Shown piece after piece: positions 22,459 to 36,500 of a stretch of DNA of 64,000 nucleotides. The notes below the pieces were generated by a model, which worked only from the letters and a program-made list of their open reading frames with translations, made no database searches and had not been told where the DNA came from. The stretch is taken from the NCBI GenBank assembly GCA_951799445.1, contig OX637287.1:16244224-16308223 (forward strand), written 5' to 3'. Positions within the stretch are counted from its first letter, which is position 1, and each line of letters begins with the position of its first letter. The position numbers and the translations under genes are program-made. The DNA is from Pseudisothecium myosuroides. Taxonomy: Eukaryota; Streptophyta; Bryopsida; Hypnales; Lembophyllaceae.

Positions 22459-25240
22459 CCTGAGATATAAATGAATCTTCAAAGTCTAGAAAATGACCCC
22501 ATTGTGCTATCTCTTTTCTAATTCAAGAATTACACACAAAAGAGCTTATTTTTCCCATTCATTTGTCAAATGAGCACTTGAAGACTAATCACATGTTGAA
22601 TTAATAGCCATGTAGAAACAACAAAACATGGCTATTGTTACCAACACAATTTTGCTACTCTCATTCATAGTACATTGCAATTAGTGAAAAAGAATAGAAG
22701 TCAAGCTAGAATAAAGGAGTGTCAAAAGAAAAAGGCACTAAGAAGAAGAAAGTTAAAAGTAGGAAGAAGATGTCATTATGAAAGGATCAATATGGCCTCC
22801 TCCAAGACTGTGGTACATGGTCTTGCAAGGTGATTACTTTTTAGTGTACACAAAACTATTGCAAAGGATCTAATTTTTATTTTGACGATCTTTTGGTTTT
22901 ATTTCTTCATCCACCAAAGCGTGATACCACTTGATGGAAAGGACCATGTGATTGATCTTAGTATAAATGACCCCTTGGTTTCTACAAATCATACCACGAA
23001 ATGCAAATTCCTAGGTGCTAGTAAAGACATCAAAGACATCCAAAGATGTTTGTTGAAACCTATGATGCCTTTATTGAAATCAATGATCAAAACAATGGAA
23101 ATCCATTTTATGTGAGTAGGGGGAAACAAGTGAAGGAATAGGATTACCTTGTTGTCAAGTTTTTCTACTTGATAAAGATTGAAGTCATCTTTTTTCTTTT
23201 GATTCTTTGTATGAGTGATAAAAATTTCTTGGTGTATTCAACTTAATTGAATTATTTGGCCATATCACCATTGTTTTTATGTTACCATTTTAAATAGGAA
23301 ATTATTTGTGTAGATTGTATAAGCACATATATAAATTGATCACAATGATGATCAATTGTGATCAAATTGAATGTTGGAAGAGATGAAAACCGTCCTCTAC
23401 CTATTCAAAGATAACCTCAAGTAATTGCCTAGTAGCAATTAATGAACTTTGACTATATTGGCCAACTTTGTATCTTTCATTCACCTCATTATGTGAAATC
23501 TAGATTGGTCACTATTGACGATTTTTTAAATTCATTCTTTGCAAACTTCTATACACCACATCCGTCTTGATTTGTCTTGTCTTCAAATTTTTCGACTTTG
23601 GTAAACTTATATAGAAGTTTGTTGTAAGTAGATTGAAGCCAAATATTATTTACACGTATTTGTTATTGTAATTGTTACGTTTAAATATGACCATACCATT
23701 ATTCATTTTGGATGTTTACCAATATTCAACTAATATAGGTATTCTATGAAAAATGCTAAGAAATCATGATGACCAATCTTGTCATTAAAACATCAAACTT
23801 CTACAATTTACAATTTGTAAGGAATTGGCTAAGCAAAATATTTGAGTAAAATACTTGTTTATGTAATCAAAGTCATCAAAAGCTTTGTAAATTAAAATAG
23901 ATTAAAACAGTCCAAACAAATATTTGCCTATGGACTTATATACCCATGATGTATAGCTTACAAAATGGCCACCCGCTATAGTCCATTTGATTCCTAATGA
24001 TTTACTTTCAATGTACAAATACACACTACAAGAATGTAAACCTTTCACCTTTCTCGCCATAATTTTATTCTCTATATAAAAAATAGATTGATTTTATTTT
24101 CAAATCCAAATCAAACTTGGTTTGAATTAACCCCTACTATCTTTTGAGAAGAGCAAGTAAACCCGCCCCAAAAATCCCCCCTTTGAAAAATCAACAACCG
24201 TGCAATTCAAAAAGTAAACAATAACCCCCTTTTTGCAAAATCAACAACCGTGCGATTCGAAAAGAAAACAATGCCCTTGGTGCAGTGCAATTGGACTTGA
24301 GGAAAAAACCATTAGTACAAATGGAATAACAGACATGCGCACATGTATACCCTTGCGCCTCATAGTGAATGGATGCAACTACTTGCGTGTCTCAAAGAAT
24401 TTAGAGAGAGTCCATGTGAATAGACATGATGATCAGTGTGTATAAACAAGAAATTTTTGCGCTTGTGATTTGAAGAAATTGTGCAATAAGGTTACTGAGG
24501 AGATTGCACCTGGGTTTGCGCCTTACCTACAAGTTTTCTGAAATTCATAAGTCTTGGTAAAGTCCAGAGGCAACCAAACAAAACAAAATTCAAGAAACTT
24601 ACGAATGGAGTCTCTAGTGATACAATCTTGCAATCCTGCGGCCTAATTAGTGTGTTAAATTTCATCATGTTGCTTTCTATTGCTCCAAAATTTGACAATG
24701 ATGGGCAAGAGAGGATGGTGACATTGATTGTGGCATGGTCATTGAAGATTGAAGGCACTGCGGATGGATACATCCAGGAGTGCAAGCAAGTACCTCCCAT
24801 GAACGAGATTCATTGGCTTAATTTTTCCTTTGAAGTTTCATCTTTCTTCTTCAATCTTTTTCAATTTGGATTTCTGTCAATTCCAAGTAGTTATGGCGAG
24901 GCTAATTTATTTTTTTTATCGTAAATAGTTTATTAAAAAAATAATACAACAATTGAATAAAAAAATAGATTGGATTGAAGCATGAGTGACTTAGAGATAT
25001 AGATGCACTATTTCTTTTGATTCTTTATCTTTTAAGAGAATTTTTTTTAGCTATTGGTGTTTGTGATAAAAAAAAATTAGGCACAGCTGGCTAGGGTTTG
25101 ATTGTGGCTTTATAGAATTTCGGTTTCTAAATGTTGGGCCGACGGAGTCCACTGAAATTAACTGAGGCAGATGTGCTCTCCTTGTTGCAATGAACTTGAA
25201 CAAAGCAATGAAATTCAATTCCAAAATATTCAAGTTTTAT
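22459..25240. other. Intergenic DNA without recognised gene
   Basis: Several short open frames occur (for example 22882-23115 and 24628-24924), but none resembles a known protein and none has supportable splice continuity. A tandem duplication of about 50 bp is visible at 24176-24271, each unit holding ATCAACAACCGTGC and an ATTC.AAAAG motif. The 24.2-24.9 kb part is less AT-rich and could be an old coding relic that I cannot identify. Confidence 0.4.
24176..24271. repeat. Two-copy tandem duplication of about 50 bp
   Basis: The motif CCCCCTTT...ATCAACAACCGTGC(A/G)ATTC(A/G)AAAAG occurs twice in direct succession, with a few substitutions between the units. Confidence 0.6.
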
Positions 25241-25984
25241 TTAACCCCTAAAGGACCAAGCTGCGTATTTTGGCAACATAGTGATTTTGGGCAGCTCACT
25301 ACGAATGGAGTTTTTGTTTTTTTTCTTTGAAATTTTTACACAAGATGTGCCCAAGGAGTAGCTTTGAGGCCCAACAATTTTCATAACTTTTGACTACTTG
25401 GTTAAAAAGTTATTGCATGATATGTAGTTTTCTTTGAACTTTGGGCAGCCAGGGCAGCTCAAAATACTTCTTTTAAAGTTACTTTTAAAAAAAATAAAAA
25501 TTTGAAATTGGTTCTTTAGATTTATTTATACGTGGGAAGCTTTGAATCATTCAATTTGGATCAATGAGTCAAAAGTTATGAGAAGTTTTAGTTTGTAGGT
25601 AGGTATGGAGTCTCTCAAAACCATACCTACCCACAAACTAAAACTCCTCATAACTTTTGACTCATTGGTTCAAATTAAATGATTCAAAGCTTCCCTCATA
25701 TATATAAATCTAAAGAATCAATTACAATTTTTTTTTTTTAAAAGTAAATTTTAAAGAATTTTTTTGAGCTGTTCGAGTTGCCGAAAGTTCAAAGAAAATT
25801 ACATATCATGCAATAACTTTTTAACTATGTAGTCAAAAGTTGTGAAAATTGTTGAGCCTAAAAGCTACTCCTCAGGCACATGCTGTATAAAATTTTCAAA
25901 GAAAAAAATAAAAACTCCATTCATAGTGAGTTGTCCAAGATCACTATATTGCCAAAAAAACACAGCTTTTCCTTTAGAGATTAA
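25241..25984. mobile_element. Family 1-related TTAA fold-back element, copy D (744 bp)
   Basis: Borders are TTAACCCCTAAAGGACCAAG and CCTTTAGAGATTAA with TTAA at each end. The two halves are inverted copies of each other over nearly the whole length. The arms meet at GGTAGGTATGG (25598-25608) and CCATACCTACC (25621-25631), with a 12-base loop between them. Examples of paired blocks are CTCATAACTTTTGACTCATT and the Gly-rich-looking GGGCAGCTCACTACGAATGG versus its complement near 25915. This differs from the asymmetric copies A, B, C and H. Non-coding. Confidence 0.85.
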
Positions 25985-26020
25985 GGATTTGCCTCAACGA
26001 CCAGTAGACACATATAGATA

Positions 26021-26942
26021 TTAATCTCTAAAGGCCCAAGGCATTTTCTGGCTCTGAAACCACTAAAAACTGCCATTTTTGCTGCGATCACTCAAGAAAT
26101 CCAAAAAAACATTTTTTTTAGAATCTAACCATGGGATCTTGTACTTCACTTGTTTCAAATCATGTGGTAAAAATTTCATGAAGTTTGACCGTATGGATTG
26201 GAAGATATTAACATATGAAGGTGGAAAAGAAGTTTTTTTGAACTCTGGTTGCAATTTCAGATGACTTTGACTGCCACTTGTGGAAATTTTTTGCACTACT
26301 CACCATAAAGTTAAAAAATTTTATGTTGAAAATTTGAGTTGAAAGTTGGAGATTTTTTTTCAGAATGTCAAAACTTGATTTTCACATATAAGTTTTTTTT
26401 AAAGTAGAAGTAGGTCCAAAATTGAACAAAGCACTAAATCTTTAAATAGCTCTTAAATGGAATTAAAACACCATAATCCCAACGGTGGGATTGTTCTTGA
26501 AAACAAACTTAACCTTGTCAAAAAAAAATCGAAAAAAATTGAAAATTGCATTCAAAAATGAATTTTACAAGTTGTATTTTGAAGAAGACACTTAAATTGC
26601 CCAAAAAACAAGATTGTCCATAACTTTCTCATTATTAGTCCAAATAGATTGAATCAAAGCTTTAGATGTAGATAAAGACACAATCTTTGAGGAAAAAATT
26701 TATTAAAAAAATAATTAATTAAATAAAATTTTTTTCTGCCCAGCAAACTACTTTTAAGATTTTGGATGGCAAAACTTTTGTTCCTGGGCACCAATTTAAA
26801 AAAAAAATATGTTTTTAGAAATATAATGTGATTCCTTATCTTCAAAAAAAGTTTCAAAAAATCAGCTCAAAATTTCAGGTCACACAAGTCTACCCAAAAT
26901 TCCAAGTGTCCCCCGAGGGGACTTTGGGCCTTTAGGAGTTAA
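26021..26942 (+). mobile_element. Family 1 TTAA element, copy E (922 bp)
   Basis: The left end is TTAATCTCTAAAGGCCCAAG and the right end is GGGCCTTTAGGAGTTAA. The interior follows the A/C/H arrangement with more divergence (GACCGTATGGATTGGAAGAT, CCCAACGGTGGGATTGTTCT). The subterminal hairpin is present in altered form, GTCCC-CCGAG-GGGAC, near 26908-26922. It lies 36 bp from copy D. Confidence 0.8.
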
Positions 26943-28258
<1,316 letters not shown>

Positions 28259-29196
28259 TATAACCCCTAAGCTCCCAAGGCATTTTTTTCTTCAAAAACT
28301 ACTCAAAACTACCAATTCTATTGCAAAGTGCACAAAACTTTAGAATTTTTTTATTTTGCATATCTAACTATAGGATCTTGCACTAGACTAGTATGAAAAT
28401 GTGTGGAAAAATTTCAAAAACTTTGACCAAATGGATTGCAAGATATTTGCATTTGAAGTGAAGGAATTTGGATTTTTTGCAACCCTTGCTTGAATAGATT
28501 TTCAAGGCTTTGAATCTTCATAGCTTAAATTTTTTGCACTGCACACTTTGAATTTATAATTTTCAAAGTTGAAGAATTGGAGAAGAGTCTAGGAAAAAAA
28601 TTTAAAAAAAAAACACTTGATTTTCATTCATTAAAAAATTATTAAGTACAAGTAGATTCAACATTGAAGGGAAAACTAAACCATTGATTATAATTCAAAG
28701 ATGGAATTAGAATTCACTAATTCTAATGGCGAGATTGTTTTAGCAAGCTAACTAAACCTAGTGAAACTTTTTTTTTTTAAATATTGCACTCAAAAATGAA
28801 TCCTACAAGTTATTTTTTCAAGAAGATGCTTAAATTGCCCCCCCCCCAAAAAAAAAGATTGTCCATAACTTTCTCATTACTAATTAATCCAAATATAATG
28901 AATCAAATCTTTTCATGCACACAAAAGCACTTTCTATAAGAAATCAAATTTTGAAATTTTGATTATGACTATACGTGATTTTTTTTGTGATGTTTGACAA
29001 CCTCTATTTTGGGCTTTGGCAGGCATAACTTTTGCATCCGGGCACCGATTGAAATAAAAATTATATTTCCGGAAAACTAATGTGATTTTCTAAATTTACA
29101 AAAAAATTCAAAAAATCACTACACAAATTGAGACTATAGGAGCCTACCTAAAATCTATTTTGTCCCTCAATGAGACAATGGGAGTTTAGCCGAGAT
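28259..29196 (+). mobile_element. Family 1 element, copy F, with decayed ends
   Basis: The left end reads TATAACCCCTAAGCTCCCAAG, where the TTAA is mutated. The right end is GGGAGTTTAGCCGAGATAAA. The interior is collinear with copies A and C, including CCGGGCACCGATTG and the imperfect hairpin TTGTCCC-TCAAT-GAGACAA. This is an older copy. Confidence 0.7.
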
Positions 29197-29519
29197 AAAA
29201 ATATGCGGGTGAGTTGCCAAAATACAAATTATTGTTTCTCAAGGTGATGCTCTCAGGGATTTTGTGAGGCTAAAGAGGACCTTATAGGGTGTGAATAAAC
29301 CAGAAATTCATGAATGGACACTTATGGCAACCTTCTATGCTACATTAGAATTGAATCAGAAATAAATTTCAAAGTTTTCTAGATTTAGAATTGTTTTTGT
29401 TGCACATCTTGATGTAATCACTTCTATATGAATAGGGAAAACTAAATTTAAATAATTTCCTTGAGAGTTCCTTTGCCTTGTTGTAAAACTAGAAGCAATC
29501 TCAAAATTCAAGTGTAATG

Positions 29520-30733
29520 TTAACCCCTAAAGTCATTAGAGGAGATTTGGGCTTCTGAGAGCCCACGAGTTCCCGAACTGTGGGAACTCTGCAGGACTAC
29601 TAGGATGCTGCCGCATGGCCAGTCTGACGTGGCCAAGCGACTACCACATCATTTTTTTATTTTTATTTTTTGAAATTTTTTTTAGTATTCTTTTAACATT
29701 TTTATAACTTTTTTTTAATAATTTTTTTTTTCTGACAGAAGGGGCTAGTTCCCAGCATTGGAAACAACCCTGAAACGGTCTTCCAGAGGCTCAGATCTCC
29801 TCTAATGTCTATGACTATGTTTTCACCAAAAACGCTCCAAAACTACCACTTCTAATAAAAGTACCAAATTTTTGAAAAAAAACATTTTTGGACACATGTA
29901 ACCATAGGATCTTATAGTATGCTAGTTTTAGAAGATGTGGAAAAAATTTCAGAATTTTCCACCGTGCGGATTGGAAGATATTAGCATTTGAATTGGCAAA
30001 AATATTTTTTTTGTCCCTGCAAAAAATAGTTCACAGGGTGTAAGCCGCACTTCACAAGGTCACATTTGTATGAAAAAATGTCCAAAATGGTGGTTCTTTT
30101 TTGAATTCATTCTTCAAGTCAACTTGGCTACATGCTTAAAAATTTCAAATCATTTGGAATTGTTCAGCGTAAAGAAAAATAATAATAAGTAGAAAGAAGT
30201 AGAGAATGATTCAAAATTCAAAATTGTTAAGAATTTAATTATGGAATTGAAAAATGTCAATTCCAATTGTTCTAATTTAGTTATAAACAATATACATCCT
30301 ATGATTTTATTTTTTTCATAAAATATTGAAAATTGAGTGAAATAAATGACTTCAAAGTTTATTTCAGAGTAGAGAATCCATAACTACCTGCAAACTAAAA
30401 CTCCTCTTAACTTTTGACTCATTGATCAAAATGGAATGATTCAAAGCTTTCCATGTATACATAAATCTAGAAAACCAAGTTCAAATTTTTGTTTTTGAAA
30501 AAATGATTTTTTCTGATCTGTTTGGATTGCTCAAGTTGAGAATAAACAACATATTAGGCCATAACTTTTGACTCATATTTCCAAATGTCATGAAATTTAG
30601 TGCATATGAAAGATATTCCTCGTTCCCACCTTTTATTAACATTTTAGCCTAATATATGCAAATTTCTAGTCACAAGTACCTACCCAAAATTGCTATATTG
30701 CTAAAAATAGCAAGCCGGTCCTTTAGGGGTTAA
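29520..30733 (+). mobile_element. Family 1 TTAA element, copy G, interrupted by a second element
   Basis: It begins TTAACCCCTAAAG at 29520 and ends CCTTTAGGGGTTAA at 30733. The start of the element is split by an insertion at 29534-29807. After the insertion the typical body resumes (TTTTCACCAAAAACGCTCC, then ACCGTGCGGATTGGAAGAT). Without the insertion the length is about 940 bp. The right half contains ACTCCTCTTAACTTTTGACTC blocks shared with fold-back copy D, so G looks like a recombinant or intermediate subfamily. Confidence 0.8.
29534..29807. mobile_element. Nested inverted-repeat element (274 bp) inside copy G
   Basis: It begins CATTAGAGGAGATTTGGGC and ends with the complement of CATTAGAGGAGATCTGAGCC, an inverted repeat of about 20 bp with a few mismatches. 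It is more GC-rich than its host and has a central T-rich tract. I see no clear target duplication. It belongs to neither of the two abundant families. Confidence 0.7.
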
Positions 30734-30851
30734 AATAGTTTATCCAAATTCAAAAAATTGCCTTCCTTATTTTTCATGGCCTCTCCCTAAAGTTTTGCCA
30801 ACCAACAGTTTGACCAATTTTTGTGTATGAATCTCACCAAAAGCAATTCTA

Positions 30852-31599
30852 GGGTCATTGCAAGAAAGGCTGATCCTATTTGCTAGTCATGGAGCGAGTG
30901 ACTCTCATGTCATCTGCTATAACTTTTGAAGCAAAAGTCCAATGAACATGAAATTTTTATTGGAAATACCTAACTTGATGGTTATCAGATCCTTTATTTT
31001 TTAGAAATTAAAAAAAATCATTTTATATTTAGAAATTATTTTTGTTAATTTGTCACAATGTAAGGTTTAGGGTTTTTTACTACGTTACGAGTCCCCAAAT
31101 TTAATGATCTGGAGCTGAAATTTTCATGGTCTATTTGCATAGTAGAAAAACATATTCCTACCAAAATAAATCTAAAAATACATTATTTTGTATCCTCCAC
31201 ATGAGTGCAAACAACACTCCCATTGTGCGCAATTTCTGAACAATGAAGATGGTTCTAAGTTCAATCTTTTGGTGAAATCTCATCATTATGAACTATTTCC
31301 AAATGGACAATTTTTAGTTTTTTTTAAAATTGTTTTTTCCTATTTTTTACAAATTAAAATGTGAAATTACAAGGCAAGTATTCATTTTCTTGAGATTTTG
31401 CACTTTTCTAGTTCTTCTACTTAGAGAATTTTTCTATGCTTTTCTTTCCTAGGGTACCTTTTTATTAATGGTGTATACATTAATCATATTTTTCACATTT
31501 TTTAGAAATTGATTTTCTAATTATAAATCCCTCCCGAAAGAAAAAATGAGTACTGTGGAAAATGCTACGCTTTTTGAACGCCCTTTCTTGCAATGACCC
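30852..31599 (+). mobile_element. Family 2 MITE with TCTA target duplication (748 bp)
   Basis: It starts GGGTCATTGCAAGAAAGGC and ends CCTTTCTTGCAATGACCC. TCTA flanks both sides (30848-30851 and 31600-31603). Non-coding. The right interior, including GAGTACTGTGGAAAATGCTA, recurs inverted in the next copy at about 31750. Confidence 0.85.
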
Positions 31600-31722
31600 T
31601 CTAACTCTTAAAAACTTTGAAATTTATTTTTGATTATACCACAACATAGAAGTCACTTTTACCCAATAAGTTTATACTTAAACCGATAGGACATTATTAA
31701 CCAACGTTGGAGGGTTCCTTTT

Positions 31723-33383
31723 GGGTGATTGCAAGAAAGACCGGCTAGAAAGCGTAGCGTTTTCTACAGTACTCCTTTATTCTTTCTGGAGTACTGTATA
31801 ATTAGAAAAACAATTTTTAAAAAATGTGAAAAATATTTTTTATGTATAAACCTTTAAGAAGAAGGTACCCTAAGAAGGAAAAGTTGAGAAAAAATCTCTA
31901 AGTAGGAGAACTAGAAAAGTCTCATGAACTAGCAAAATCTTAGAAAAATAGGTACTAGCACATTTTAATTTGTAAAAAGTAAAAAAAGAAATTTAAAAAA
32001 AAACTAAAAATTGGCAATTTGGTAGAACTTTATAATAAAGAGATTTCACAAAAAGAATGATCTTAAAACCATCTTAAATGTTCAAAACTGCGCGCGCAAC
32101 AGAGCCCTGTTAGCACACATGTGGAGGACATAAAATATAATATTTTTTGGTAGAAACATGACTTTCTACTATGGGAATAGACCATACAAATTTCAGCTCT
32201 AGATCATTAATTTTGGATACTCCCCAGTACTAAAAACCTCTAAACCGCAAAGTGTGACAAATTAGCTAAATTGAAATTTAAATATAAAATGATTTTTGAA
32301 AATTCCTGAAAAACAGGGGATCTTAACCCCTAAAGGCCCAAGGCCTTTTTTCTGCCAAAAAACACTGAAAACTGCCATTTCTATAGCAAACAGTAAAAAA
32401 AATTGAAAAATGTTTTTTTTGCACATCTAACCGTATGATCTTACACCTAACTAGTATGAGAATGTGTGGAAAAAATTTCAGAATTTTTGACCGCTCAGAT
32501 TGCAAGATATCTGCGTTTAAAGTGGAGAAAACAAGTATTTCAGCACATTGTGGGACTGGATTTTTTGACTTTGAACATTTTTAACTTAAATTTTTTGCAC
32601 TACAGAGTTCTGAGCTTTAAATCTTTAAGGTGGAAAATTGAGTTGAGAGTCTGGGGGAAAAAAAATATTCAAAAAAACTTAATTATCATTCCTAAAAAAA
32701 TTGTTAAGTAGAAGTAGATACGAGATAGAAGGAAAATCTAAAATATTAATATATTTTAGATGGAATTAAAATGCACTAATCCCAATGGTGAGATTGTTCT
32801 AGCAAGTAAAATAAACCATGATATTTATTTTTTTTTGAAAAATTGCAAAAATAACATTCAGAAATGAATCCTACAAGTTATTTTTTTCAAGAAGATGCTC
32901 TAACTGCCCGAAAAACAAGAATGTCCATAACTTCCTCATAACAAATCCAAATGAAATGAATCAAAACTTTCCAGATAGACAAAAATATAATCTATGAGAA
33001 AAAAAATATTAAAAAAAAAGTTCAAAATTTTGCAAAATTTTTTTGCTGCCCCCCGTCCCCACGCATTCCAAGAAAATGGCATAATTGTTGTTCCCAGGCA
33101 CCGATTGTGAAAAAAATTATGTCCCCACGTAGGTCTTCCCATTCTCCACCTCCATTAAATTTTTCAGAAAATATTACAAACGTGGTTGCAAAAAGGTACA
33201 TGACCGAAATCGCATTTGTCCCCCGAAGGGACAATGGGCTTTTAGGGGTTAACACTATCAAGTTAGTCATCTTCAATTAAAATTTCAAGTTAATCAAGAT
33301 CATGCTTCCAAAGTTATAGCAGATGACAAGAGAGTCATTCTCATTGTGACGCCAAAAACAGCCGGTCTTTCTTGCAATCACCC
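31723..33383 (+). mobile_element. Family 2 MITE with TTTT duplication, split by family 1 copy H
   Basis: The left end GGGTGATTGCAAGAAAGACC is at 31723 and the right end GGTCTTTCTTGCAATCACCC ends at 33383. TTTT flanks both (31719-31722 and 33384-33387). The body is interrupted at 32323-33252 by a complete TTAA element. Removing that leaves about 730 bp, the normal family 2 size. Confidence 0.85.
32323..33252 (+). mobile_element. Family 1 TTAA element, copy H (930 bp), nested in a family 2 MITE
   Basis: Borders are TTAACCCCTAAAGGCCCAAG and GGGCTTTTAGGGGTTAA with TTAA on both sides. The hairpin TTGTCCC-CCGAA-GGGACAA lies at 33216-33234. It is very close to copy B in reverse, which suggests recent spread. 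Non-coding. Confidence 0.9.
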
Positions 33384-33589
33384 TTTTGTTCCTCTTGAAA
33401 GCAGAAGCCTTCCAATGTTGCAACTTCCCCATGAACTTTCTAGTCCACCAACTTTCTCCAATCTTTGCCTTCATGCAATTTACATCTGTTTCATGTCAAC
33501 CTATGATTTTTTGCAAATTAAACTAAATTTACACCCAAGTTTCTTGAGAGGAATTATTCCAATCTCCAAGAGAGAATTGTTGAAGGTGA

Positions 33590-34126
33590 TTACTCCCTAA
33601 GCGCTCAAGTGACCAATTTTTGGTTGCTAGCTACCTGACTTTGGGCAGCATTTTTGGGCAAAACAAAACTTCTTTTCTCTTTGTACAAACTAGATTGGGT
33701 TGTCTTTCAATCTTTGTATTTAAAACTAAGATTGCTACAATTAAACAAAAATTATAAGGGAAATAGCACGAAGTATTTAGAATTTGTTTAGTGTTGAAAA
33801 ATTTATTATTTGAAGAAAGTGTTGATGTTCTCATTATTAGATCATATGCAATTTTTCACAAATCAATAGAAAACACAATTTTGACCAATCGAAAAGAAAT
33901 TCAAATGTTAAAGATAGAAATTGTATTTTTGATGAATTTTTAAAGTTATATCTTCAAATTTATTTAAAGAATATCTAAAAATAATTTTATATTTTTGACC
34001 ATACAGATACTTCGCTTTTTGTGCTTCATATTATCTTTTTTGATGCAAACTTCAAAAAAATTATAGAACTTATTTTTTATAATACATTTGTATTTTGTCC
34101 AAATTCTTTGGGCTTTTAGGGGTTAA
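33590..34126 (+). mobile_element. Degenerate short family 1 element
   Basis: The right border is GGGCTTTTAGGGGTTAA with TTAA at 34123-34126. A decayed left border, TTACTCCCTAAGCGCTCAAG, is at 33590. The interior is AT-rich with no ORF of note. The left border is tentative. Confidence 0.45.
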
Positions 34127-34348
34127 CCTTTGAATGTCGACACATACATTTGGTGTCCGATGGATGATAGGGAATTCTTCTAGTAGGACAAAAGTTCAAC
34201 TATTCATCTTTGGAATTTTACTGTGAAAAGAAAAGGTCTTTTACAATAGTTCGACTTCCAATGAGTGTTTTTGCAATTTTTTAAGCCAATGATTCACATG
34301 GTAATGAAAAGGGATGATTTCTAGGGGCACTCGTTCGTGCTTAGAGGG

Positions 34349-35058
34349 TTAACCCTGGAACGCCGTTGGCGTCATTCCATGGCGTTTGGATGACAACATG
34401 ATGAGTTGGAAAGAGTTGGAAAGCATTTTTTCATCTGTATTTTCCTAGGTGACCTTCCATGTTGGATTATGAAGAGTATCCAATTGATTTTTTAGTCTTG
34501 CGACTCTTTGTCTTCAAGTAAATGAGAAGTTAGTAAAAAAAATGGATTACAAAATATGCTCTTTTAGTATATTTTGGGATGTTATTGCTCCTTGCAAAAT
34601 TTCTCTACAAAAATGATATTTTTTGAGTTTGAGCCCAACTAACAAAATGAAGTTCATCTACTCTAGTTTCTACTCTAGTTTAAATTTTGAATAAATTCCT
34701 AATATTGAATATTTTATTGCATATTGAACTTTGGATGCATTTTCAATGTCTATTATTTTCTATTTATAGAATGACACAGAATTTGAGTTTACACTATGAC
34801 TGTCATTGTAATGTACACACATGGTGAAATTTTCAGATTTTTTTAGATAATTTTCTATTTGATGTGATTTTTTTTCATTTTTTATTAAAAAATTATCAAA
34901 AAAATCAATTTTCCACCAAAAAAACTAAATTTTTTTAAAGTAAAGAAGACATATAATTTCATCTCTGAAAAATAAAAATAGATTTGAAGTGATTTTTTTA
35001 AATATCTAGGCAATGAGGCTTGAAATCCATGGTCATGGGTCCGTCATTAAGGGGTTAT
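34349..35058 (+). mobile_element. TTAA-bordered element, distinct subfamily (about 710 bp)
   Basis: The left end TTAACCCTGGAACGCC and the right end TTAAGGGGTTATAA give imperfect inverted termini starting TTA.AACCC. Both ends carry a CATGG motif 25-35 bases inside. The interior does not match copies A-H. It is related by termini to the element at 56289-56863. Confidence 0.5.
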
Positions 35059-36500
35059 AACAATGTTATGGAAACATCGACATTGCTTGAGGGGACGATG
35101 AATAGTAGGAGATGCAAGGTGTCATCGCATGCGACGGTGCAGCAGCTTCCGTCCAGATTCCCACACACCCCAAAATGAACATCATCTCCGGCATTCGCCA
35201 CACCTTCCACAGGTAATGAACCCCTGCTTGCCACCTCGAAAGCCAGAAATCCGGGCATAGTTTTCATCCAACCTATCTTTTGCTTACAGTAAGTAGTACT
35301 CTGTACTTAGTACTGACTAGTAGAAAGCACGTCTGATGCAACAAGTTCATCCCAAACTTTCAAGGTGATGGCCGGGTTCACGCGCTTCAAGAGTCACCTC
35401 GCTGGCTTGTCGTAAGTTAAGTGTGCCAAAAGAAGCAGGTAAATTCAAAACCAGCTCAATAATAGCTAAGCCCCGGCAATAGCAGTGTCCCGGAAATGAC
35501 TGGGTCCAGGTTCACCTGCTGTCTTGCTCACACTTGGCTCATAACAACTGAAGGAGCTGCACATGGAGCACTCGCAAGTCGATCGAGTCCGTCAACGTCA
35601 AACGAAAAGATGAAACTTTGTACGAACTTGCCATTTTTAAAGACTCAGTCGGCCCCCTCGAAGATGAAAATGATGAAAAAACGAAACGAAAAATGAGTAG
35701 ATTCTATCTTCAAACTGGAATATTTAGTTGCCGTGTGGTCCCACTATCTAGTAGACTTTACAGCAGTGTGAGACTGTGAACTAACAAACAGTTCATCCGT
35801 GCCACTCTCAAAAGAAGAGATTGGAATTTGTCTTCTACATACGAAACAAGTCGGAGCACTACGAATGACTCTGTTTTGTGTACCGTTAGATATCTTTTCC
35901 GAGTTAAGGTCTTATCGATTCTTATGAATGACAAACTCTCAGTTCACATTCACGGTTCTGTACAGTACTATCCATGTAGCTTTGGTGAACGCCAAGCCTC
36001 CTCCCCTTCTGTCGTGAGACAATGCAAAAAAAAATGCAAAGCGTCGGAAGAGACGAAGAGACATCCAGTCAGTGAGACTTGAGACGGAGTGACCAATTTC
36101 GTTCAACGATTTGTCCTGCGCTTTGCTCGGGCCGGACCCAAAGTCAAGCCCTCAAGCCTGGTTCTAACTTAGCGTCGAGCCCGTCGGCCATTCAGTCATT
36201 CACGGCTGATCGGACTTGATAAAGCAGGGTCTCTCAAGTCCACAAGCGAAAGTCAAGGCGCATTTTGTCTTGCTTCCCTTTTCTCCCGTCAAATGTTTTA
36301 AAACTGTCTGCTCAATAAGTGTAAACTTACTGTTCCGCCCAGGTGCGGGGAGTTTGTCACCGTGCGCTGGAGTTTCTTGTTGCCACTCTGTTCCGCACTG
36401 GATCTGCAGCCCTCTTCGAAGAACCTCCCTTGTTGCTCGATCTCGCACAGCGCGCGAGAAAGCGAGTGAGGATCCCTGAAGCGCGAGAAAGCGAGTTTGC
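35059..36500 (+). promoter_or_regulatory. Intergenic and upstream region of the STRUBBELIG-family gene
   Basis: The sequence changes from AT-rich to GC-balanced. Short open frames occur on both strands, but none shows a recognisable protein. The part from about 36.1 kb probably includes the promoter and start of transcription of the downstream receptor-kinase gene, judged only by position and composition. Confidence 0.35.

Noticed and set aside
24492..24800. 102-codon minus-strand frame in intergenic DNA
   Set aside because: Considered as a transposase fragment, but no conserved motif could be found.
35055..35267. 70-codon minus-strand frame with several Cys and Val residues
   Set aside because: It begins within a transposon border and matches no family; no splice continuity.
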